Origin: SIG510 sp045540975
GTDB lineage: Bacteria > Bacillota > Clostridia > Oscillospirales > JAAYXM01
NCBI GenBank assembly: GCA_045540975.1
Contig: JAZQIE010000059.1
Coordinates: 1 to 39,229 of the forward strand
Length of the DNA: 39,229 bases
Direction: 5' to 3'
A program made the translations under genes and the position numbers. Numbering within the stretch: the stretch's first letter is position 1; the number at the start of each line of letters is the position of its first letter. Shown here in pieces: positions 15,573 through 22,447 of this stretch. Under the pieces are notes generated by a model, which saw only the letters and a program-made list of their open reading frames with translations, was not told the DNA's origin and did no database searches.

Positions 15573-16664
15573 ATGGTATGGACAAAAGAAAGAGCCTGGG
15601 AGTGGTATAACGCGCGCCCGTGGATGCGCGGCTGCAACTTCATGGGAAGTGACTGCGCAAACCGTATCGACCAGTGGCAGTCGCTCCATTGGGAGGAGCA
15701 TCTGGAGACCGCGGACCGCGAGCTCGCGCTTTGCGCGGAGACCGGGTTTAACACCATCCGCATCATTCTGGAATACACGGTTTGGGAAGAAGAGCATGAC
15801 ACCTTCTTTGACCGCTTTGACGAATACCTCGACACCGCGGCAAAATACGGCATCTCCGCCATCGTGGTGTTGGGCAACGACTGTATGCCGCCGCTTTCCC
15901 CCGAGTGGAGAAAGCCCGCTCTCGGCGAGCAGCATTACGATTGGGGCTACCACGGAGGCAGACGTGTCTCTCAGCACGGCACCTTCTCCACGGTCGGCTA
16001 TCATCTCATGGACGAGCCCGAACTCGCACTGCGCCATTACGAAATGGTGCGCGAGGTGGTCGAGCGTTATAAAAACGATGAGCGCATCTCGGTTTGGGAT
16101 GTGTACAACGAGGTGGGAAACAGCAACCGCGGGGATCTCACCATGCCGCATTTGGTCAAATTCTTTGAAATCATCCGTGAGATTGACCCCATCCAGCCGC
16201 TGACCTGCTGTCTGTGGAGCTTTGAGGGTTTGGATTCGCTCGAAAACCTTCCGCCGCTGCAGAAATACGCGATGGAACACTCGGATTTGATTTCTTATCA
16301 TAACTATAACTCCTATCAGGAGAACATCCGCATCATCGCAATGCTCAAAGAACTGGGCAGACCCATCTTGAACACCGAGTGGCTTGCACGCTGTATGCAC
16401 AATAACGTGCAGGAGATGTATCCGCTCTTCTACCTTGAAAAAATCGGATGCACCTGCTGGGGCTTTGTCGCAGGCAAGTACCAGACCTATGAGCCGTGGA
16501 ACAATATTTGGGACAAATACGAAGCCGACCCCACACTCGATTGGGACTTCACCAAATGGTTCCATGACCTCTACCGCCCCGCACTCCGCCCCTACGACCC
16601 CAAGGAAATCGAACTCATCAAAACATTCTCCGCATACGCGGACGCCGACTTCAAAAAACAGTAA
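15573..16664 (+). CDS. Glycoside hydrolase, GH-A clan (cellulase/xylanase-like)
   Basis: This 363-residue protein has a (beta/alpha)8-barrel glycosidase pattern. ETGFNTIRIILEYTVWEEE is an early strand-helix. ISVWDVYNEVGNSNRGD carries the acid/base Glu after Asn (the NE signature of clan GH-A), and RPILNTEWLARCM carries the likely nucleophile Glu, about 125 residues later. LISYHNYNSYQ between them contributes active-site histidine and tyrosine. There is no signal peptide, so it would act on imported oligosaccharides in the cytoplasm. Similar proteins are often annotated as 1,4-beta-xylanase or cellulase-family hydrolase, but the substrate is not certain. The ATG has AAAGGAGGG upstream. It ends the operon begun at 11500 and is followed by a terminator. 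Confidence 0.82.
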   Translation: MVWTKERAWEWYNARPWMRGCNFMGSDCANRIDQWQSLHWEEHLETADRELALCAETGFNTIRIILEYTVWEEEHDTFFDRFDEYLDTAAKYGISAIVVLGNDCMPPLSPEWRKPALGEQHYDWGYHGGRRVSQHGTFSTVGYHLMDEPELALRHYEMVREVVERYKNDERISVWDVYNEVGNSNRGDLTMPHLVKFFEIIREIDPIQPLTCCLWSFEGLDSLENLPPLQKYAMEHSDLISYHNYNSYQENIRIIAMLKELGRPILNTEWLARCMHNNVQEMYPLFYLEKIGCTCWGFVAGKYQTYEPWNNIWDKYEADPTLDWDFTKWFHDLYRPALRPYDPKEIELIKTFSAYADADFKKQ

Positions 16665-16666
16665 GA

Positions 16667-16699
16667 AAAAACGGCACCGATTGAAATCGGTGTCGTTTT
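16667..16699 (+). terminator. Terminator of the DUF5107/glycoside hydrolase operon
   Basis: ACGGCACCGATT (16671-16682) and AATCGGTGTCGT (16685-16696) form a 12-bp stem with one G-T pair, followed by T residues, just after the glycoside hydrolase stop codon. Confidence 0.75.
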
Positions 16700-16709
16700 G
16701 TGTTAAACT
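16681..16709 (+). promoter_or_regulatory. Predicted promoter of lrgAB, overlapping the preceding terminator
   Basis: TTGAAA (16681-16686) lies in the terminator loop and is followed 17 bp later by TAAACT (16704-16709), about 30 bp before the lrgA start. Confidence 0.45.
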
Positions 16710-16740
16710 AAAACCATCCTATCCGAAAAGAGGGAATCCA

Positions 16741-17109
16741 TTGCACTACTTAAAACAATTCGGAATCATCCTTGCGGTTTCGTTTGCGGGTGAGATTTTA
16801 AACCACCTCATCCCGCTTCCGATTCCCGCCTCCATCTATGGCATCATCCTGCTCTTTTTCGCCCTGCAGTTTCGCATTGTCAAACTCGAATGGGTGCGGG
16901 ATGCGGGAAAATTTTTAATTGAAATCATGCCCGTCATGTTCATTCCCGCCGCGGTCGGGCTGATGGATTCGTGGGAGGTTTTGCGCCCCGCGCTCATCCC
17001 CTATGTCTCCATCCTGGTCCTCACCACCGTCATCGTCATGGCGGCATCGGGCTCTGCCACGCAGGCGGTCATCCGCTTAAAAGAGAAGGGGGGCAAGAAG
17101 CATGACTGA
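16741..17109 (+). CDS. lrgA: CidA/LrgA family membrane protein (TTG start)
   Basis: A 122-residue, four-helix membrane protein of the holin-like CidA/LrgA family: GIILAVSFAGEILNHLIPLP, then IPASIYGIILLFFALQFRIV, and IMPVMFIPAAVGLMDSWEVL, which carries the P-V-M-F-I-P-A-x-V-G-x-x-x family signature. LrgA and LrgB together affect murein hydrolase activity and cell lysis in staphylococci, and related pairs transport small organic acids. The start is TTG at 16741, 5 bases after AGAGGGA; no in-frame ATG with a site exists upstream in the intergenic space. Its last eight bases overlap lrgB, so the pair is co-translated. Which of the family functions applies here is unknown. Confidence 0.88.
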   Translation: MHYLKQFGIILAVSFAGEILNHLIPLPIPASIYGIILLFFALQFRIVKLEWVRDAGKFLIEIMPVMFIPAAVGLMDSWEVLRPALIPYVSILVLTTVIVMAASGSATQAVIRLKEKGGKKHD

Positions 17110-17794
17110 GTTCTTCCAAAACACCGTGTTTTTCGGAAGTCTTGTGAGCCTCGCGTTTTACGGGGTGGGTGTCCTCCTCAAAAAGAAACTGAAGCTTGCC
17201 GTCTTCAATCCGCTTCTGGTCGCAATCGTCCTCACCGTAGCCTTTCTTTTGGTGTTTCGAGTTGATTTTGAAACCTACAACGCGAGCGCGAAGTATTTAA
17301 GCTTCCTGCTCACCCCCGCAACCGTCGCCCTCGCAATCCCACTCTATGAGCAGTTTGAAAAACTCAAGGAAAACGTGGCGGCAATCACGGTCGGCATCGT
17401 CACGGGCGCGCTCACGAGTATGACAAGCGTGCTCATCCTCTGTAAACTCTTCGGTCTGGGTCACGCCGAGTACGTCACCCTGCTTCCCAAATCCATCACC
17501 ACCGCAATCGGCATGGGTGTCTCCGAGGAGCTTGGCGGCTATGTCTCCATCACGGTCGCGGTCATCATCGTAACCGGTATCGTGGGAAACATCCTCGCGG
17601 TCGGCGTGTGCCGTCTCTTCCGCATCACACATCCGGTCGCAAAGGGGATTGGAATCGGCTCCTCCTCCCACGCCATCGGCACCACCAAAGCCATGGAGCT
17701 TGGCGAGGTGGAGGGCGCAATGAGTGGTCTCTCCATCGCTCTCTCGGGCATTCTCACCGTCCTGCTCGCAGGCATATTTGCAAACTTTATGTAA
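17102..17794 (+). CDS. lrgB: LrgB/CidB family membrane protein
   Basis: This 230-residue integral membrane protein matches the LrgB/CidB family: NPLLVAIVLTVAFLLVF, FLLTPATVALAIPLYEQFEK with the conserved L-x-P-A-T-V-A-L-A-x-P-L-Y motif, LLPKSITTAIGMGVSEELGG, and GIGSSSHAIGTTKAMELGE near the C-terminus. Length is typical. It overlaps lrgA by eight bases and is followed by a strong bidirectional terminator. LrgB homologues with LrgA homologues form membrane complexes involved in lysis control or in export and import of small metabolites. Confidence 0.92.
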   Translation: MTEFFQNTVFFGSLVSLAFYGVGVLLKKKLKLAVFNPLLVAIVLTVAFLLVFRVDFETYNASAKYLSFLLTPATVALAIPLYEQFEKLKENVAAITVGIVTGALTSMTSVLILCKLFGLGHAEYVTLLPKSITTAIGMGVSEELGGYVSITVAVIIVTGIVGNILAVGVCRLFRITHPVAKGIGIGSSSHAIGTTKAMELGEVEGAMSGLSIALSGILTVLLAGIFANFM

Positions 17795-17797
17795 AGG

Positions 17798-17825
17798 AAA
17801 AGACCAACCGTTCGGTTGGTCTTTT
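17798..17825. terminator. Bidirectional terminator between lrgAB and the kinase gene
   Basis: A 12-bp perfect stem (AAAAGACCAACC at 17798-17809 with GGTTGGTCTTTT at 17814-17825) has A- and T-rich ends on both sides, lying between convergent genes. Its right arm touches the kinase stop codon. Confidence 0.85.
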
Positions 17826-18321
17826 ACAATATCATCTCACATTTGCTTTGAATCTCAAATTCCTTGAAATATTCCTCCTCCATGGGAATCCATTTTGTGA
17901 AGAAATCCTCTGCATTCGGGCGGTTTAGAATCCGTTTCCTCTGCACGTCTTTCTCCACCGTGAGAAAGAGCGAATGGGTGTAAAACCGCTGAAAATCGGG
18001 GTGCATGGAATACGCGCCCTCCACAACCGCAAGCGGGGTGGGGGAGATGCGAATCGGGGCGCGGAAGGTCTGCGTTTTGCAGTCAAAGGCGATATAGTCA
18101 AACGCCTCGCCTTTGGAAAGCGGGAGGAGTACCTCGCGTAAAAACCGCGCACGGTCGATATTCCCGTCGCCGCGCCTTGCCTCAAACGGCAGGAAAAAGT
18201 CATCCATATGCACCACCGCGCAGCCGAAACAAGTGGCAAGCTCCTGCGCGAGTGTGGTCTTGCCCGACGCGCTTCCACCCTCAATCGCGAGGATGCCGCG
18301 CATCGATTCAAACCGTGTCAT
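17824..18321 (-). CDS. Uridine kinase-like P-loop kinase
   Basis: A 165-residue cytoplasmic P-loop protein. GILAIEGGSASGKTTLAQEL is the Walker A segment, VVHMDDFFLP corresponds to the Asp-containing acceptor-site strand of uridine kinase-like enzymes, and PLAVVEGAYSMHP gives the Walker B-like region. KDVQRKRILNRP is the arginine-rich lid. It is shorter than classical uridine kinase (about 200 aa), so the substrate may be another nucleoside or vitamin. Its ATG overlaps the stop of the ECF S-component gene (ATGA), which suggests the kinase traps the compound that the transporter brings in. That pairing is inferred from context. Confidence 0.8.
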   Translation of the reverse strand: MTRFESMRGILAIEGGSASGKTTLAQELATCFGCAVVHMDDFFLPFEARRGDGNIDRARFLREVLLPLSKGEAFDYIAFDCKTQTFRAPIRISPTPLAVVEGAYSMHPDFQRFYTHSLFLTVEKDVQRKRILNRPNAEDFFTKWIPMEEEYFKEFEIQSKCEMIL

Positions 18322-18833
18322 ACCGAATCACGCTCCAATACCAGCACCAAAATCGGCACCAAAACAAGCTGGATCACAATTCCGGGAAGCGCGTTTGTCA
18401 CCGCGCCCGCAAGAAATGCGGAAAGCCCGAATTCCAACCCCAGACACACCGCCATTGCCGCGCCCCATACCAGCCGCCCCACAATCATGGCGAGGATGAG
18501 CGAAACCCAAAGCATGGGTTTGGTGCGCGGTAATTTTGCGTGCAAAAGCCCCGCCGTTCCGCCATATGCCATGAGTTCAAACGCCATGCACAGCGCGGAC
18601 GGGAAGAAGACGGGAATCCCCAAGGTGAGCGAGCGGAGAAGCGGTGTGAGAATCCCGACCGCAAGTCCGTACGCTCCGCCGCACACAAATCCGCACAGCA
18701 GCACGGGGATGTGCATCGGGCAGAGCATTTTTCCGATTTCGGGGATTTGCCCGGTCACAAACGGGAGTAAATATCCAAGTGCCAAAAACACCGCCGCATA
18801 AACCAAACGGCGAGTCGGACGCATCTGTTTCAT
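18318..18833 (-). CDS. ECF transporter S component
   Basis: A 171-residue protein with six predicted membrane segments, starting MKQMRPTRRLVYAAVFLALG. The arginine/alanine-rich entry into the first helix, the segment CPMHIPVLLCGFVCGGAYGL and the later GAVTNALPGIVIQLVLVPIL fit the substrate-binding S subunits of energy-coupling-factor importers, which borrow a shared EcfAA'T module encoded elsewhere. I chose the ATG at 18833, which has GGAAGGAAGG seven bases upstream, over the upstream in-frame codon at 18884 that lies within the promoter. It is followed by a kinase gene with overlapping start and stop. The vitamin or nucleoside carried cannot be told from the sequence. Confidence 0.83.
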   Translation of the reverse strand: MKQMRPTRRLVYAAVFLALGYLLPFVTGQIPEIGKMLCPMHIPVLLCGFVCGGAYGLAVGILTPLLRSLTLGIPVFFPSALCMAFELMAYGGTAGLLHAKLPRTKPMLWVSLILAMIVGRLVWGAAMAVCLGLEFGLSAFLAGAVTNALPGIVIQLVLVPILVLVLERDSV

Positions 18834-18855
18834 CAAAATCCTTCCTTCCGCAATC

Positions 18856-18884
18856 AGTATATCACGATACGTTGCGGAAATCAA
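18856..18884 (-). promoter_or_regulatory. Predicted promoter of the ECF S component-kinase operon
   Basis: On the minus strand TTGATT (18879-18884) and TATACT (18856-18861) are 17 bp apart. It overlaps the divergent asparaginase promoter by 13 bp. Confidence 0.6.
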
Positions 18885-18900
18885 TGAAATATGATATACT
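18872..18900 (+). promoter_or_regulatory. Predicted promoter of the asparaginase gene
   Basis: TTGCGG (18872-18877) and TATACT (18895-18900) are 17 bp apart. Transcription should begin near 18907, only about 11 bases before the ATG. Confidence 0.6.
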
Positions 18901-18917
18901 GAGCCTTGGTGATTGTT

Positions 18918-19844
18918 ATGAAGATTTTGGTTATTTTTACGGGCGGCACAATCGGAAGTGTCGCAAAAGACGGTATCATCGGCACAGACAGTCGAACAAA
19001 CTACACCCTCATCCGTGCGTCGCGCTATGATGCCGCCGTGTTTGATACCTGCGCGCCCTACACGGTTTTGAGCGAGCAGCTCTCCTCCCGTGAACTAAAT
19101 CTCTTGCAGGAGACCATTCAAACACGGTTGCATGACGGGTACGCGGGCATCATTGTCACCCACGGCACCGACACCTTGCAGTATACCGCCGCCGCGCTGG
19201 AATATGCCTTTGGGGACACCCTCCCCATCGTGCTGGTCTCGGCGGATTTTCCGCTCGACCATCCGCGCACCAACGGTCACCAAAATTTCGAAGCCGCGGT
19301 GGAACTTATCCGCGCAGGGCAAAACGGGGTGTTCGTCAGCCACCGCAACGAAGGTGCGGAGAAAACCGACCTCCACATCGCCTCGCGTCTCCTCGCGCAT
19401 GGGGAGTGCAGCGCGGAGTTGTTCTCGCTGGACGGTGTCCCGTATGCCACCTATGACGGGCGCATCACCGTGCATGGGGAGTATCCAAACCCCAAGCCGC
19501 ATGGAGTGGTGCGCTATTCCGAGACGAGCGGGATTTTATTTCTCACAAGCGCACCAGGAGACAGTTTTTCCTACTCGCTTGAGACGACTCGCGCGGTCAT
19601 CGTAAAGCCCTACCATTCCGCCACCCTCAACACCGCAAGTGTCCCCTTCAAAGCCTTTTGCGCACGCGCCAAAGCGCGCGGCATCCCCGTGTATGCGGTA
19701 AACGTCAAGGACGGAGACGTGTATGAAAGCACAACCGCCTTCTCCGACCTCGGAATCCGAGTCCTTCCGTATTCCACCGCCATCTCGGTGTATATGACCC
19801 TCTGGGCAGAGTGTTCCAAAACCGAAGAAAAAAACGCTGTGTGA
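18918..19844 (+). CDS. L-asparaginase family protein (probably cytoplasmic type I)
   Basis: Asparaginases hydrolyse L-asparagine to aspartate and ammonia. The 308-residue protein starts MKILVIFTGGTIGSVAKDG with the first catalytic threonine in TGGTIGS. The second signature, IIVTHGTDTLQYTAAALEY, carries the Thr-Asp pair. There is no signal peptide, which suggests the cytoplasmic type I form. The C-terminal half (YHSATLNT, then ARAKARGIPVYAVNVKDGD) fits the small domain of the family. The ATG at 18918 lacks a clear Shine-Dalgarno site, and upstream in-frame TTG and GTG codons exist at 18906 and 18909. With the promoter so close, the mRNA would be nearly leaderless. Its terminator overlaps the stop codon. 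Confidence 0.85.
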   Translation: MKILVIFTGGTIGSVAKDGIIGTDSRTNYTLIRASRYDAAVFDTCAPYTVLSEQLSSRELNLLQETIQTRLHDGYAGIIVTHGTDTLQYTAAALEYAFGDTLPIVLVSADFPLDHPRTNGHQNFEAAVELIRAGQNGVFVSHRNEGAEKTDLHIASRLLAHGECSAELFSLDGVPYATYDGRITVHGEYPNPKPHGVVRYSETSGILFLTSAPGDSFSYSLETTRAVIVKPYHSATLNTASVPFKAFCARAKARGIPVYAVNVKDGDVYESTTAFSDLGIRVLPYSTAISVYMTLWAECSKTEEKNAV

Positions 19845-19858
19845 AAACACAGCGTTTT
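19831..19858. terminator. Bidirectional terminator between asparaginase and the TIR-MORN gene
   Basis: A 12-bp perfect stem (AAAACGCTGTGT at 19831-19842 with ACACAGCGTTTT at 19847-19858) around GAAA overlaps the asparaginase stop codon and lies 8 bp from the convergent TIR-MORN stop codon. Confidence 0.85.
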
Positions 19859-19865
19859 TAATTCT

Positions 19866-21410
19866 TCATTCAACAAGTTGATTGTGCTCAAACCGCACCG
19901 CGTAGGTCTCTCCGCTTTGGACGGTGAAGGTTCCCGTTCCGTGGAAGTCTCCGTTTTGGAATTCCCCGACATACACTCTCCCGTCGGGGAAGTTGTAGAC
20001 TCCGCGGCGGTGCCACACGCCGTCTGTCCATTCGCCCTCATACACCCCGCCGTCGGGATACGTCATCCTGCCGCGGCCGTTTTTTTCGTCATCTGCCCAA
20101 GCACCCTCGTAGACCGCGCCGTCGGGATAGGTCATCTTGCCGTGGCCGTGGAATAAATTGTTTTGAAACTCACCCTCGTATACAGACCCGTCGGGGAAGG
20201 AGAACGTGCCGTGACCGTTTCTTTGGTCGTCTGCCCATGCACCCGCGTACACCGCCCCGTCGGGATAGGTTATCCTGCCGTGACCGTGGAACAAATCGTT
20301 CTCCCAATCGCCCTCGTACACAGACCCGTCGGGGAAGGTGAATGTGCCGCGGCCGCTTTTTTGGTCGCCCTTCCACTCGCCCTCGTAGACCGCGCCGTCG
20401 GGATACGTGAACGTGCCGTGACCGAGCATTTCGTCATCCACCCATGCACCTCGGTACGAAGCGCCGTCGGGATAGGTCATTACGCCGTAGCCGTGGAAGG
20501 AATCGTCCTTCCAGCCGCCCTCGTAGACCGCCCCGTTCGGGAAGACGAGGGTCCCTGTTCCGTTCTTTTTATCGTCCTTCCACTCGCCCACATACGAAGC
20601 GCCGTCGGGGAAGGTGAATGTGCCGTGACCGTTAAACGCGCCGTCTTTCCACTCGCCGGTGTAGGCCGCGCCGCTTTGATAGGTCATCGTACCGTGTCCG
20701 CTAAACCGCCCGTCTGCCCATTCGCCTTCGTACACCGCGCCGGAGCGAAATTCAATCACACCGTGTCCGGAACGGAAGATGGCACCTCCGAAATCAAACG
20801 GATTGTAGTTCGGGTCAATTCCGAAATTGACCCCAATCTGCTGCACCAAATCATCTTTGTGGTACGGGTTGGAGAAGGAGAGATAGGTCGCCTTGTCGGG
20901 AAATGCTTCTGTGAGGAGCTGCACCCAATCGTGCTGCGCCGACATCTCGTCCTCGGTGTCCGAAAATTCCTTGATCGGAAAAACCGATTTTAGAATCTTG
21001 GACGGGGATTTCTCGGTCAGATTCACACAAAAATAGTTCCGCTTCGTTTGTGGAAGGGCGGTCACCTTGTCTTTGCCGCAAGCGATTTGGATTTCGGTCT
21101 GAATCGAGCGGCTCAAAAACAGATTCTCGCTTAAATAAAAGATGATCCCTTCGCATTTTGGGTCGGTCATCTTCTCGCGTACCACATCGTCCCAGTTTTT
21201 GCCTGCGGGCAGTCCGCTGTCGTACCAGAAAGGAATGTCGCTTTCGTAAAGGTCCGCCAAATCACTGTAAACCTTCTTGTAATCCTTGTGGGAATAACTG
21301 ATGAAAATGTACGACTCATTCGTTTCCCGCAAAGGCACCTTCGCACAGGTGTCGCAAGAGGTTGTTTCTTCCAAATACTTTTTATACTCTGCCGCAACAA
21401 ATTCTGCCAT
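19866..21410 (-). CDS. TIR domain protein with about 12 MORN repeats
   Basis: Residues about 33-140 form a TIR domain: SYIFISYSHKDYKKVYSDL, PFWYDSGLPAGKNWDD, GIIFYLSENLFLSRSIQTE, with E106 at the place of the catalytic Glu of TIR NAD-cleaving enzymes. A linker of about 75 residues follows. From residue 216 to the end come twelve complete 23-residue MORN repeats of the type GTFTYPDGAVYEGEWKGDQ and a partial thirteenth. MORN repeats fold as beta-hairpin arrays that can bind lipids or proteins. The total is 514 aa with no signal peptide or membrane segment. The start codon follows AGGGGTGAT, 12 bp after the PHP gene, so the two probably share a transcript. TIR domains in bacteria are often effectors of abortive phage defence; that role here is inferred. 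Its GC-rich composition matches the host, unlike the TIR gene at 31169-32176. Confidence 0.93.
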   Translation of the reverse strand: MAEFVAAEYKKYLEETTSCDTCAKVPLRETNESYIFISYSHKDYKKVYSDLADLYESDIPFWYDSGLPAGKNWDDVVREKMTDPKCEGIIFYLSENLFLSRSIQTEIQIACGKDKVTALPQTKRNYFCVNLTEKSPSKILKSVFPIKEFSDTEDEMSAQHDWVQLLTEAFPDKATYLSFSNPYHKDDLVQQIGVNFGIDPNYNPFDFGGAIFRSGHGVIEFRSGAVYEGEWADGRFSGHGTMTYQSGAAYTGEWKDGAFNGHGTFTFPDGASYVGEWKDDKKNGTGTLVFPNGAVYEGGWKDDSFHGYGVMTYPDGASYRGAWVDDEMLGHGTFTYPDGAVYEGEWKGDQKSGRGTFTFPDGSVYEGDWENDLFHGHGRITYPDGAVYAGAWADDQRNGHGTFSFPDGSVYEGEFQNNLFHGHGKMTYPDGAVYEGAWADDEKNGRGRMTYPDGGVYEGEWTDGVWHRRGVYNFPDGRVYVGEFQNGDFHGTGTFTVQSGETYAVRFEHNQLVE

Positions 21411-21422
21411 GCTATCACCCCT

Positions 21423-22265
21423 CTAAGCCTGTTGTTTCTTCAAAGCCTCCGCCCACTCGTACGGAATCGCCAAATTCCCCGTTCCGCGCCCGAGTGCAAT
21501 ATGCGGTTTGTTGTCCCCGTGATAATCGCTGCCGCCCGACGGTAAGAGCCCAAACCGTTTCGCGAGTGCAAGGGCATCCGCGGCGGTCGTATCGTCATAT
21601 TCCGAGTAGAAGCACTCCATCCCCGCAAGACCGCACGCCTTTGCGCGCGGAAGGAGGGTCTCAAGCGCTTTTCGTGTTAAATTGAGAAACGGATGCGCCA
21701 GCACCGATACCGCGCCAAGCCGCCCGAGAAACCCAAGCATCTCAAAAAAATCAAGGCGTTCGGGCTCCTTGTAATGCCCGAATTTCGGATGCAGCAGCGT
21801 GTCAAACGCGGCTTTGGGCGACTCGGTGTATCCGAGCGCGACAAGACGCGCGGCAACGTGCGCGCGGTTGAATTTCCCATTCGGCGTGGCAGCGCAAAGC
21901 TCGTCATAATCCAGTAAATACCCCGCCGCATTCAGCGAGGAGATGAGTGCCTTGTTGCTCTCGCGCTTGCGCGCCTGCACATCCTCTGTCAGGGCGGTCA
22001 CCTCGGAAAACCCCTCCTCGGGGATAAAAAGCCCCAAAAGATGTAACTCGCGCCCCGCATAGTCCACCGAAAACTCTGCCCCCGCAATCGCCTCAATGGG
22101 GGAGTCCTTCGCGGCATCCAAAAACGCGGGGAGTCCGTCCGCGGTGTTGTGGTCGCACAGCGCAACCGCGCTCAGCCCAAGCGCGACCGCCGCGTCAATC
22201 AGCTCGCGCGGTGTGTCCGTCCCGTCCGAATAGATTGAATGTACGTGTAAATCGCAAATCCTCAT
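21423..22265 (-). CDS. PHP-domain metal-dependent phosphoesterase
   Basis: A 280-residue protein of the polymerase-and-histidinol-phosphatase (PHP) family. MRICDLHVHSIYSDGTDTP supplies the first HxH metal ligands, VALCDHNTADGLPAF the DHN motif, and GAEFSVDYAGRELHLLGLF the Glu and His. A late YSEYDD segment and PSGGSDYHGDNKPH carry the remaining Asp and His. Related stand-alone proteins hydrolyse 3',5'-nucleoside bisphosphates (pAp) or trim short RNAs from the 5' end (the YciV/RNase AM group). It has its own promoter (22283-22311) and precedes the TIR-MORN gene by 12 bp. Whether the shared transcript has functional meaning is unknown. Confidence 0.9.
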   Translation of the reverse strand: MRICDLHVHSIYSDGTDTPRELIDAAVALGLSAVALCDHNTADGLPAFLDAAKDSPIEAIAGAEFSVDYAGRELHLLGLFIPEEGFSEVTALTEDVQARKRESNKALISSLNAAGYLLDYDELCAATPNGKFNRAHVAARLVALGYTESPKAAFDTLLHPKFGHYKEPERLDFFEMLGFLGRLGAVSVLAHPFLNLTRKALETLLPRAKACGLAGMECFYSEYDDTTAADALALAKRFGLLPSGGSDYHGDNKPHIALGRGTGNLAIPYEWAEALKKQQA

Positions 22266-22282
22266 CCGCTCACCTCACCACC

Positions 22283-22311
22283 ATCATACCACATTCCGCA
22301 CAGAAAAGCAA
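22283..22311 (-). promoter_or_regulatory. Predicted promoter of the PHP/TIR-MORN operon
   Basis: On the minus strand TTGCTT (22306-22311) and TATGAT (22283-22288) are 17 bp apart, about 18 bp upstream of the PHP start codon, which is preceded by GAGGTGA. Confidence 0.55.
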
Positions 22312-22364
22312 AGCCGAGTTTTTGTTAAAAAAGTAACGCAAAAGTGTTTATTAATTAACAATTA

Positions 22365-22393
22365 TTGCGTTTTTTGAAACTATTTTGTATAAT
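22365..22393 (+). promoter_or_regulatory. Predicted promoter of the pyrophosphatase gene
   Basis: TTGCGT (22365-22370) and a perfect TATAAT (22388-22393) are 17 bp apart. The -35 box is part of an AACGCAA...TTGCGTT inverted repeat (22335-22341 and 22365-22371) that could be a regulator site. AGGAGG precedes the start codon. Confidence 0.65.
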
Positions 22394-22447
22394 AAGGAAG
22401 GTTTCGTTTTTTCGACGGAATACAACAATGATTAGGAGGCACATCCC

